From Gallionellaceae bacterium (GTDB lineage Bacteria; Pseudomonadota; Gammaproteobacteria; Burkholderiales; Thiobacillaceae), in assembly GCA_028714875.1 (NCBI GenBank), contig JAQTLN010000002.1, positions 62,001 to 126,000 of the forward strand: 64,000 nucleotides of DNA, read 5' to 3'. Positions 12,001-16,451 of this stretch are shown in pieces. Numbering within the stretch: the stretch's first letter is position 1; every line of letters begins with the position of its first letter. The position numbers and the translations under genes were made by a program. A model generated the notes under the pieces. The model was not told the DNA's origin. It did not search any database and saw only the letters and a list, made by a program, of their open reading frames with translations.

Positions 12001-14982
12001 TACACGCCCAACGCCGGCTACATCGGTGGCGACACCTTCACCTACCAGGCCAACGACGGCAGTCTGGACAGCAACCTCGCCACGGTCACGCTTACCGTGA
12101 ACGAAGTGGTCGCGGTGAATCACGACCCCGAGGCCATGGCCGACAGCTACACGGTGCACGCCGGCCAGGCGTTGCAGATTGCCGCGCCGGGCCTGCTGGC
12201 CAACGACAGCGACGCCGACGGTGACGCGCTGCACATCGCATCCATCGACGTCACCAGCACGCAAGGCGTGGTGGTGGCCTTCCCCGACGGCCACTTCAGC
12301 TTCACGCCCACGGCCGGCTTCACTGGCCAGACCAGCTTCACCTACACCGTGGCGGACGGTGTCGGCGGCACGGCGCTGGGTACCGTCACCATCGACGTCA
12401 CCAACGCGGCGCCGGAAGCGGTGGCCGACAGCTACACGGTGCATGCGGGCCAGACGCTCAACATCGCCGCGCCAGGCCTGCTGGGCAATGACAGCGACGC
12501 CGATGGCGACACGCTGCGCCTCACCGCGCTCGACCGTACCGGCACGCAAGGCACGGTGGTGGCGTTCCCCGACGGCCACTTCAGCTTTACGCCCACGGCC
12601 GGTTTCATTGGCCAGACCAGCTTCACCTACACCGTGGCGGACGGCCTCGGTGGCACGGCGCTGGGTACCGTCACCATCGACGTCACCAACACGGCGCCGG
12701 AAGCGGTGGCCGACAGCTACACGGTGCATGCGGGCCAGACGCTCAACATCGCCGCGCCAGGCCTGCTGGGCAATGACAGCGACGCCGATGGCGACACGCT
12801 GCGCCTCACCGCGCTCGACCGTACCGGCACGCAAGGCACGGTGGTGGCGTTCCCCGACGGCCACTTCAGCTTTACGCCCACGGCCGGTTTCATTGGCCAG
12901 ACCAGCTTCACCTACACCGTGGCGGACGGCCTCGGTGGCACGGCGCTGGGTACCGTCACCATCGACGTCACCAACACGGCGCCGGAAGCGGTGGCCGACA
13001 GCTACACGGTGCATGCGGGCCAGACGCTCAACATCGCCGCGCCAGGCCTGCTGGGCAATGACAGCGACGCCGATGGCGACACGCTGCGCCTCACCGCGCT
13101 CGACCGTACCGGCACGCAAGGCACGGTGGTGGCGTTCCCCGACGGCCACTTCAGCTTTACGCCCACGGCCGGTTTCACTGGCCAGACCAGCTTCACCTAC
13201 ACCGTGGCGGACGGCCTCGGTGGCACGGCGCAGGCAACGGTCACAATCAACGTCGCCCCTCCAGATACCTTCCAGGTCACCGCCTTCACCCAGACCGACA
13301 GCGGCTTCCATCTCGACTTCAACCGCGTGGTGGATGGCGGCGTCCTCAACCTCTACAGCGGTGTGGACGACGCCCCGAATAGTCCGATGGGCGCGGCCGA
13401 CCTGACGCTGACCGATTCACGCGGCAACCTTGTGCGCGGCAACCTCATCCTCGACGCCAATGGCATGGGCGCCACCTACCTCAAGAGCGACGGCGTCCTC
13501 GCCGCCGGCGATTACAACCTCACCCTCTCCAGTCGCGGCGATGGATGGAAAGACAGCGGCGGCCAACTCCTCGACGGCAACGGCGACGGCACCACCGGCG
13601 ACGACTACAGCCGCGTTTTCACTGTCGCCTCCAGTTCCAGCGCCATTGTCAGCATCGGCGAACTCGCCCTCGGCGCCGGCCAGACCATTGCCAGCACCCT
13701 CGGTGGCCTCCCCATCACCCTGCTCAACGGCGCCGGCGTCAGCCACATCCAGTTCAGCCTCACCTACGATTCGGCGCTCCTCACGATCAGCGGCGCCAGC
13801 CTCGGTAGTGGTCTCACCGGCAGCGTCGACACCAGCGTCGCCGGTCGCGTACTGGTCGACCTCAGCAGCGCCGCCCCACTCGGCAACAGCGCCAAGGAAC
13901 TGCTCCGCCTCGAAGGCCGGGTTCCCGACACCGCCCAGAACCAATACGGCGGCAAGAACCTGCTTCACCTCCAGAACGTCCTCCTCAACGGCGGCGCTCT
14001 CGCCACGCGCGTCGACGACGGTCTTCATGTCGCCGCCTACGTTGGCGACGGCAACGGCGATGGCACCTACACCACGGTCGACGCCACGCGGCTGCTGCGC
14101 GTGCTCAGCCGTGCCGACACGGGCTACAACCTCTACCCCCTGGTCGACCCCAGCCTCATCGGCGACGTCAACAACAGCCATAACCTCAGTACCGTCGACT
14201 ACGCCCTGGTCCTGCGCGAAGCCACTTTCCTCCTCACCCACAACGCCGCCCTCCACTGGGCCGGGATACCCTACCTCCCGGTCGGCATCGGCCCCATCAC
14301 CTTTGCCGGCGCCGACCCGCTGGTCAAACTCCCGGACAACCTCGAAGCCACCGCCGGCGGTGAAATCACGGTTCCCGTCCTCCTTGCCGAACTCGAATCC
14401 GGCCTCACCAGCATCCCGCTGGAAACGGTCACGATCCGGATCGCCTGGAACCCCGGCCAGCTTGAACTCCTCGACTGGAACCCGGGCAGCCTCACCGGCG
14501 ACTTCGGCACCGTCATCACCCACAGCGAAGCCGGCCTGCTCATCCTCGACCTCAGCCATGACGGCGCCAAGGATGTCGGTCTCGGCAGCCTCGCCGAACT
14601 GCGCTTCCGGGTCACCGCCCAGGCCAGCGGCACGGTCAGGGTCGACTTGCAGGAAGTCAAACTCAACGCCAGCCACCTCACCCTCAATCCCGCCCCGCAA
14701 ATCGGCGCCGACTCCACCGACGGCCTGATCCGGGTCAACCTCCCGATCGCCCCGGACCGCCTCGCCATCCCGGATAGCGGTGTCTCTCATGACCTGGGCG
14801 CCACGCCGGTGATCGACTTCGGCAGCCGCTACGACGGCTTCGAATTCACGGGCAACGGCGACAAGAGCTGGCTGGGCGACTGGCTCACCGACGGCAAGAA
14901 CAAGAAGCCCGACCTGGAAGCGCTGCGGATACAGCCCAGCATCCAATCCAGGGTGGCGCCGAAGTTGAGCGCTAGGTTATAA
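1..14982 (+). CDS. Giant repeat-rich surface/secreted protein A with embedded subtilase and cohesin-dockerin-cohesin C-terminus (5' partial)
   Basis: The frame is open from base 1, so the true start lies upstream; 4993 residues are visible. Domains in order (nt): about six CARDB repeats of ~131 aa (1-2180); four Calx-beta-like repeats (2180-3420); another CARDB (3421-3780); Ig-like and carboxypeptidase-regulatory-like segments (to ~4980); a cysteine-rich, then Gly-rich region (5370-5990); four SbsA/Big-like repeats (7190-8820); SdrD-B-like repeats (8821-11260) interrupted by a subtilase domain; seven Big_9/VCBS-like repeats (11262-13263); and a C-terminal Ig-cohesin-dockerin-cohesin module. 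The protease triad is intact: Asp at 9913 (IIDTGID), His at 10039 (NGHGSH), Asn at 10336, Ser at 10594 (GTSQATA). The dockerin-like loops are GDGNGDGTY and GDVNNSHNLS. A LEPR-XLL start is expected by analogy with protein B but is outside the window. Surface adhesion or fibre formation is inferred; type I export is a guess. Confidence 0.9.
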   Translation, partial: GQTLLSTTVYHDAAIQGGVAAAGSLARSYDYTLPDGDSGVGDMRVSITTDYYNHQYEYNAGGTGNSNNSASATVAASLAPYADLQVRNLAATPSTLLTGEVMHITWNDANSGNLAASANWYDRVVVLNTTTGATLLDTTVYHNAGSELSVAAGASLARAYDFTLPNGTASVGNLQITVTADTYNYQYEHDGVIPNGGESNNSASTTASASIAPYADLQVQNLVATPSSLLTGGVMAITWNDVNSGNLAAGANWYDRIVVLNTSTGATLLDTTLYHNAASEGGVAAGASLARAWNFTLPNGDAAVGNLQITVTTDAYNYQYEYNPGGTGESNNSAVTSASATLAPYADLQVTGLLIGPATPHSGDVVTISWNDSNTGNGAASASFYDYLRVRNTDTGEWLYSTTLYYDANTQGSIAVGGALARSASFTLPQGTRGVGNLEVTVSSDWYNQVYERNNLGTGESNNTTVANAASSIADYADLRARNLALTPTSFTSGASVTLNWETYNDGLAASAASFYDRVMVVNQTTGETLVNTWVYYDQASGGSLNAGEARARSYSFNLPQGTRGAGNLLITVDADIGNYVFEYNAGGTGESNNSASLAATSGLAPYPDLTVSDIQAPGSALAGRSTQVSWTVANLGDLAATGAWSEQVWLSNDAVIGGDQLLGTFYYSGNNLPAGGGSVTRTESVTLPTFVSGAYRLVVRVDAGNAVFELNEANNAVIDDVAFDLGAALQLTLNTAQINEQAGANAATGTLVRSGSTAAALSVNLSSDLAGLTLPATVVIPVGQSSVSFTIGMTDNSLVDGTRNGGINASAVNFADGAAALRILDNDQPTLTLTAPVTTIDEGYGPLTMTLTRNTDPSAALSVTLSNEKPYKLTVPASVTFAAGQSSVTFQVTPVNDNVPEGDRNIWVTATAAGFASGARQLRVLDNDIPSLSFDLSSHIVSEGAGTAALYGTVTRSYVTDSPLVILLSGDIGRARMASYVTIAGGESSVSFPVSILDNNLVGGDYTATLSAVVADAFSLIPLPSTKVTTALLITDDDGPTLSLSIDKNVIAEVAGAGAATATVTRNTDTSSDLLVYLTSSDTTEATVQSTVTILAGQSSATFAVNAVSDGIQDGTQSATLVAAAAGFNSGSVGVQVSDRELADLQVTSINLPTSTLTQSVINLTWSVGNVGFGAAAGSWTDTVYVSVDANLSADDALIGSFNGTPLGVGESYDRGMSIQIGDRVGPFYVFVVTDAAGNVPELVEGNNTRGSAGVEVSAAYHAVVYTDFESGPAGTTIPLYGDAIDAVSGAARAHVPVTIQVVHGSTVRTLSAFTNASGHFTANFTPLYNESGHFTLSADHPGVYERTAQDAFDLLGMTAQGGINIALLPGQTQSGTIELRNLSPVALTGLAASLANLPPSLTVNLSLPDTLAGSGSVLLNYTLTAALDSGALNGSTAVQITSAEGVTVSVPLSVSVTPLTPHLVANPGYLTAGMLRGAQTTVSFDVVNTGGVDSGPLTVQLPDNAPWLSLGSNATLPSLAPGQKTTITLALKPAADLPLQVYSGVLNVVGTNCYSNVSFQFRAVSEATGDVQITVTDEYTYFAEGAPNLAGATVQLLDAYTSAVVASAVTDATGIINFSNLAEGPYTLMVSANKHDTVRQTVHVTPGGLDTEEVFLHRQAVTYNWTVVPTQIQDHYQITLESTFETEVPMPVVTVDEPFIMPWVIPGYETQFNITLRNHGLIDAKDVHFNIPEDADYIITPLIDSIPTLAAKSEVTIPFTIRLRDTSSASVSASSGGLATAGAGSALMKCLGLDTMYTYECKNNQWVAVPVKIAAVVGCGEGINSGAESIATWLAERGAGNLLKAGCDVISLALDCIEAAGGPGLTDCQTAIITTACNALAGGIAGSAAGGIGAIPGAIGGALSNWADILACMCSLIGPIGAGGGGTSSGGWGGGGWYWGGGNGGSGSPYSVPIGYSVPYTGCSGSTSASSADSIGSGDTALTSQGANGVCAEVRLRIEQQAVITRTAFLGTLEINNGRADTTLENISLTLDIRDQNGNAANDMFVVRGPTLDGVTRNADGSWSIGPSSIGSIQYTFVPTNDAAPDAPIRYSMGGMLHYIDNGTVVDVPLLPATITVYPEAKLNLDYFWQRDVYADDPFTDVVEPSEPFALGLQVTNVGKGGAGNLTITSAQPQIIENEKGLLVDFKIIGSQVGANPGSNSLTVDLGNIAPGQTTTAQWNLISSLQGKFKDFSATFEHLDDNGDLRTSLIQQVNIHELIRAVRVTTPSNDNIPDYLVNDVPDADNLPDTLYMSTGGQAAVSLAANALVSGGGLTRILTADMQAGWSYLQVADGLPAAYQLTKVLRSDGTELPVNGMAWRTDRTFHADQPGATYENLFHLLDYNSTGSYTLYYAIVDHVAPTLDALGGVAAGLQTTPVDAVELTFSEEIDTATLSAADFTLTHNGVGVAVPDLSVTHLSGNTWRVSGLAGATAADGNYRLGVDAHGITDLSGNAGVNSLALNWAMGASAPVILDVQAVTPAVRHDVVASLDVTFSRDMDAASFDWNDLALTRDGAAVALNASVSVVQLDATTFRVGGLAGFTNVAGDYALTVLAGGTLDSLGVAGVGQFSRAWTLDNTAPTFTGIEHLTTNPRNTVVLSLDVDFSEPIDAGSFDWRDITLTRNGGGNLITNEVTVEQVDADTWRIKGFNWKVGQDGTYVLTVIGAGISDLAGNAGTGSVSETWVMDIVDPLAPSNLAMTPDNGISNSDRRTNTLNLSVTGDLPETGLAVRMTDMTTNKELGYATVSGTSFSRAFTLSGPGAHQIRVRVVDAAGNLAPDSFLNVFIDMTAPGVASIAGISPNPRTTGVDTVDVTLDEEVDLAGFTFADIALTRDGAAVTLDAAVTVSKLSDNVYRIAGLGGFTATPGAYQLTVSATGLADLAGNAGTGAKSVSWNTLAVLPTGIRGFAYEDLDGGGTFNPASYNPETVIAGRTVFLDSNSNGQLDAGEVSTTTGADGKYAFDNLAAGDYRVAQVTPSGWITTGPASGAYSVTLTEGHTVSGADFGSFRTGNISGVLFHDRDADGTREIGEEAISGRTVYLDSNANGVLDTGEASVVTGADGVFSFTGVGPGTVVIGEVLPDGWQRTTPGVPYRIKSGFVLASDLGNVQAGSISGAKFNDLNGNGVRDSGEPGVAGWTIFLDSNANGLLDSGEISTLTDADGNYSFTGLLPGQYTVAEGTRDGWTQTTPLPGPSAVDVSTAGSSITMESLGCGCGGTWATASGSAVVDYGAIAINTALDTVGITKLRAQSAYANLDGRGTTTVIIDTGIDLNHSFFGPDLNGDGVDDRIVYQWDFANNDADASDVNGHGSHIASLIGSQDSRYYGVAPGTDLIALKVFEDSGRGTFAYLEKALQWVLNNYQTYNIGVVNLSLGDGGNWTDEFSRYGIGDELAALAQTDVIVVAAAGNDYLQFGRMGVAYPASDPAAIAVGATWAADFGGPWTVYTGATNYSTGVDQIAAFSQRDTSLLDTFAPGARFNGANATGGVQTMQGTSQATAFVSGAAALAQQIAHETLGRGLTTGEFATLLRNTGDLIMDGDDEIDNVVNTGLQFPRLNMEKLAAAIATLGATPAGGAGGSGGGNVGGVLQQAARGVHTLVLSAGDNLGSLDFGNFQLMNVSGSLYDDLNGNGVMDASDSALVGWSVFLDGNGNGTLDAGETSAVTDANGAYRFNDLGPATWRVAIAAPDGWLVTTDSFFDVFANSGQSATGNFGANHLPVAVDDSYNADEDQAINGNVSGNDTDGDGPVYNATLVTGPAHGGLVFNADGGFTYTPAANYHGADSFTYRVSDGLSQSGIATVSLTLASVNDAPVAADDTYTVLENGGISIATPGVLTNDNDVDGDTLSVTPFNGRTSHGALELFADGHFNYTPDAGYAGDDGFAYEVSDGALSSGANVVLHVSAVNHAPNAVDNAYALDQDSSLTVDGPGVLGNDSDPDGDSLSAVLVGAASHGTVTFNTNGGFTYTPNAGYIGGDTFTYQANDGSLDSNLATVTLTVNEVVAVNHDPEAMADSYTVHAGQALQIAAPGLLANDSDADGDALHIASIDVTSTQGVVVAFPDGHFSFTPTAGFTGQTSFTYTVADGVGGTALGTVTIDVTNAAPEAVADSYTVHAGQTLNIAAPGLLGNDSDADGDTLRLTALDRTGTQGTVVAFPDGHFSFTPTAGFIGQTSFTYTVADGLGGTALGTVTIDVTNTAPEAVADSYTVHAGQTLNIAAPGLLGNDSDADGDTLRLTALDRTGTQGTVVAFPDGHFSFTPTAGFIGQTSFTYTVADGLGGTALGTVTIDVTNTAPEAVADSYTVHAGQTLNIAAPGLLGNDSDADGDTLRLTALDRTGTQGTVVAFPDGHFSFTPTAGFTGQTSFTYTVADGLGGTAQATVTINVAPPDTFQVTAFTQTDSGFHLDFNRVVDGGVLNLYSGVDDAPNSPMGAADLTLTDSRGNLVRGNLILDANGMGATYLKSDGVLAAGDYNLTLSSRGDGWKDSGGQLLDGNGDGTTGDDYSRVFTVASSSSAIVSIGELALGAGQTIASTLGGLPITLLNGAGVSHIQFSLTYDSALLTISGASLGSGLTGSVDTSVAGRVLVDLSSAAPLGNSAKELLRLEGRVPDTAQNQYGGKNLLHLQNVLLNGGALATRVDDGLHVAAYVGDGNGDGTYTTVDATRLLRVLSRADTGYNLYPLVDPSLIGDVNNSHNLSTVDYALVLREATFLLTHNAALHWAGIPYLPVGIGPITFAGADPLVKLPDNLEATAGGEITVPVLLAELESGLTSIPLETVTIRIAWNPGQLELLDWNPGSLTGDFGTVITHSEAGLLILDLSHDGAKDVGLGSLAELRFRVTAQASGTVRVDLQEVKLNASHLTLNPAPQIGADSTDGLIRVNLPIAPDRLAIPDSGVSHDLGATPVIDFGSRYDGFEFTGNGDKSWLGDWLTDGKNKKPDLEALRIQPSIQSRVAPKLSARL
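12127..13230 (+). repeat. 285-bp in-frame tandem repeats (4 units)
   Basis: Units start at 12127, 12412, 12697 and 12982, giving an exact 285 bp (95 aa) period. Each encodes one Big_9/VCBS-like domain starting near PEAVADSY. Units 2 and 3 look identical by eye. Unit 4 differs by a T/C change (Ile to Thr) and diverges after 13223. Unit 1 is a more diverged copy. This points to recent tandem amplification. Confidence 0.9.
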
Positions 14983-14987
14983 AAAGC

Positions 14988-15007
14988 CCCCCGCCGCGTG
15001 GCGGGGG
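14988..15007 (+). terminator. GC-rich hairpin just after giant gene A
   Basis: An 8-bp stem CCCCCGCC/GGCGGGGG closes a GCGT loop six bases after the stop codon. It is preceded by an A-run and followed by ATTTC, so it could be a weak or partial terminator. A hairpin of different sequence sits at the equivalent place after giant gene B. Confidence 0.6.
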
Positions 15008-15019
15008 ATTTCACCTGGA

Positions 15020-15034
15020 GCGCCTCCGAGGCGC
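15020..15034 (+). promoter_or_regulatory. Small hairpin upstream of DUF3467 gene
   Basis: GCGCC-TCCGA-GGCGC ends 31 nt before the ATG at 15066. The same stem with a different loop occurs before the second DUF3467 gene, which suggests the structure is conserved. It may protect the processed downstream mRNA or control its translation. Confidence 0.5.
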
Positions 15035-15065
15035 GAATTGAACGAAGCGAAGAAAGGAGCAGGAA

Positions 15066-15359
15066 ATGGCCGAAGCCAACGAACAAGCCGTCGCGAAACC
15101 CGAAGCCACGGGCCCGCGCGTGAAGTGGAACGTCGAGCACCTGAAGAGCAGCTACGTCAACTTTGCCAACGCCAACTCGACACGCGAGGAAGTGGTGATG
15201 AACTTCGGGCTGAACACCAGTTGGGACCGCAGCCAGCCGGAGATGGAAATCGAACTGGCGCACCGCATCGTGATGAGTCCGTTCGCCGCGAAACGCCTGG
15301 CGGAACTGCTGAACAAGCTGATGGGCGAGTATGAGAGCCGCTATGGCGAACTGAAATAA
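15066..15359 (+). CDS. DUF3467 family small protein (copy 1)
   Basis: A 97-aa soluble protein with no signal peptide or membrane segment; its function is unknown. The body reads RVKWNVEHLKSSYVNFAN, a typical DUF3467 start, and ends with a helical segment LAELLNKLMGEYESRYGELK. The start is set by AAGGAG at 15054-15059, six bases before the ATG. It lies 83 bp after giant gene A, on the same strand, with no separate promoter seen, so co-transcription is likely. A paralogue with an almost identical body lies at 62300-62590 after giant gene B. The first ~20 residues (Ala/Glu/Lys-rich) differ between the two. The pairing suggests an accessory role for the giant protein, such as cytoplasmic chaperone or regulator, but this is inference. 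Confidence 0.85.
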   Translation: MAEANEQAVAKPEATGPRVKWNVEHLKSSYVNFANANSTREEVVMNFGLNTSWDRSQPEMEIELAHRIVMSPFAAKRLAELLNKLMGEYESRYGELK

Positions 15360-15374
15360 GGGTTCGCAAAAGCA

Positions 15375-15404
15375 AAAACGGGGCGGCCTGGCCGTCCCGT
15401 TTTC
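15375..15404 (+). terminator. Rho-independent terminator after DUF3467 gene
   Basis: AAAACGGGGCGGCC pairs with GGCCGTCCCGTTTT, with one G-T wobble. This is a 12-13 bp stem ending in TTTT, 16 bases after the stop codon. Confidence 0.85.
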
Positions 15405-15432
15405 GTTGCCGCGTCCGGTATGGGCTGAGCCG

Positions 15433-15654
15433 CTATGCCGTGCGCAGTTTCACCGCGAATTCCGCTACGCCGATCTTGAACAAGCAGCGCGCGGCGGCGT
15501 CCAGAGTCTTGAATTCGCGGGTCTGGCGTTTGCCGGTTTCCAGAGTCTTGCCATCAATCACCACCATGTAGCCGCTGGACATGACCGCGTAATGGATCTG
15601 CACCCGCTTCACGGCGTTGGCATCCAGCAACAGTTTGAGTTCGCGTTCCGTCAT
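15433..15654 (-). CDS. Small conserved protein, partner of XRE regulator
   Basis: 73 aa, starting MTERELKLLLDANAVKRVQ. It has a compact alpha/beta pattern with no signal peptide or membrane segment. Its ATG overlaps the stop of the upstream XRE gene (ATGA at 15651-15654), so the two are translationally coupled. The reading GYMVVIDGKTLETGKRQTRE followed by a helix resembles small plasmid- or mobile-element-associated proteins often called RepB/ParC-like partners of HTH proteins. I do not recognise a firm family. Function is unknown. Confidence 0.65.
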   Translation of the reverse strand: MTERELKLLLDANAVKRVQIHYAVMSSGYMVVIDGKTLETGKRQTREFKTLDAAARCLFKIGVAEFAVKLRTA

Positions 15655-15899
15655 GGTTTGTTTCCGCCTGAGGGTTCCGATACGCCGAACAATTCACCTT
15701 GCTCGACCATGACCAGCAGTTCGCCAGGTGTGACCTTGAGATACTGACAGAGCCGGGTAAGCACATCCCGGTCGAAACTTTTCACCCGGTCGTAGTAGTA
15801 GCGGTCGAGTGTGGCGCGGGCGATGCCGGTGGCCCGGCAGACATCCGCCACCTTGAGTCGTCGTTCGCCTAGCAGGGTAGAAAATTTACAGGTGATCAT
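15651..15899 (-). CDS. XRE/Cro-type helix-turn-helix regulator
   Basis: 82 aa. The N-terminal half is a Cro/C1-type HTH: ERRLKVADVCRATGIARATLDRYY, then a further helix pair FDRDVLTRLCQYLKVTPGELL. It resembles the YozG-like stand-alone regulators. No Shine-Dalgarno is visible before the ATG at 15899. An AT-rich inverted repeat lies five bases upstream, suggesting autoregulation. It overlaps the next gene by four bases. The pair could be a small regulator module or an antitoxin-like unit; no toxin fold is evident in the partner. Confidence 0.8.
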   Translation of the reverse strand: MITCKFSTLLGERRLKVADVCRATGIARATLDRYYYDRVKSFDRDVLTRLCQYLKVTPGELLVMVEQGELFGVSEPSGGNKP

Positions 15900-15903
15900 G
15901 GCA

Positions 15904-15930
15904 ATATTTTATCGGTTCGGATGAAAATAT
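15904..15930 (-). promoter_or_regulatory. Candidate operator of the XRE gene
   Basis: The inverted arms ATATTTT (15904-15910) and AAAATAT (15924-15930) are separated by 13 bases and lie immediately upstream of the XRE start codon. The position fits an autoregulatory site. The assignment is by position and symmetry only. Confidence 0.4.
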
Positions 15931-16046
15931 CTACTGCTGTGTGCTATCTGACAGCCAGGAAGCGTGGGTAAATGTGGGTGCTTTGGCCTGTCACTTCGGC
16001 CCACCGCTTCGCTACACTTCCCGCCCCTTCATCTGGAAACCCCGCC

Positions 16047-16448
16047 ATGAGCCTTCGAGCGCTTTTCATCATCGCCGCTTTCACCGTCAGCGCCCAAGCC
16101 CTGGCCGCGAATTCCGAAACTTTGCCGTCCGGCGTGATCGTCACGCATCTCAAGCAAGGGTCTGGCGCGTCGCCTGCCGCGAGCAATACGGTCAAGGTCC
16201 ACTATCGCGGCACACTCGCCAACAGCACCGAGTTCGACAGTTCCTACAAGCGCAATGAACCCATCGCCTTCCCGCTGCAAGGGGTCATCCCGTGCTGGAC
16301 CCAGGGTGTGCAAAAGCTGAAGGTCGGGGGCAAGGCCAGGCTCACCTGCCCGGCGGATACCGCGTATGGCGCGCGCGGCGTTCCCGGTGTCATCCCGCCG
16401 AACAGTGTGTTGACCTTCGAGGTGGAATTGCTGGCGATCGAGCGTTGA
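16047..16448 (+). CDS. Periplasmic FKBP-type peptidyl-prolyl cis-trans isomerase
   Basis: 133 aa. The N-terminal ~21 residues (MSLRALFIIAAFTVSAQALA) are a signal peptide. A single FKBP domain follows: VKVHYRGTL, FDSSYKRNEP, FPLQGVIPCWTQG, LTCPADTAYGARG and VIPPNSVLTFEVELL are the family blocks, and the active-site aromatic and Tyr positions are recognisable. It is expected to catalyse proline isomerisation in the periplasm. It is short, with no FKBP_N dimerisation region, and has two cysteines. The start at 16047 is preferred over 15972 because it begins the signal peptide. It is a single gene between the divergent XRE module and the convergent protease gene. Confidence 0.9.
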   Translation: MSLRALFIIAAFTVSAQALAANSETLPSGVIVTHLKQGSGASPAASNTVKVHYRGTLANSTEFDSSYKRNEPIAFPLQGVIPCWTQGVQKLKVGGKARLTCPADTAYGARGVPGVIPPNSVLTFEVELLAIER

Positions 16449-16451
16449 CGC

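Larger units (their letters stand above)
13270..15359 (+). repeat. Long direct repeat, copy 1 (giant-gene 3' module plus DUF3467 gene)
   Basis: The 3' end of the protein A gene and the following small gene are repeated at about 60505-62590. The final ~1 kb (dockerin, second cohesin, tail) is nearly identical at DNA level. The first cohesin (about 13660-13925) is clearly diverged between copies. Confidence 0.85.

Noticed and set aside
12127-13230. Regular repeats as a CRISPR array
   Set aside because: 285-bp period, no spacers, in-frame protein domains.
9685-13311. 1208-aa open frame on the minus strand
   Set aside because: It is the shadow of giant gene A in high-GC repeat DNA, shows the same 95-aa periodicity in antisense, and has no family pattern.
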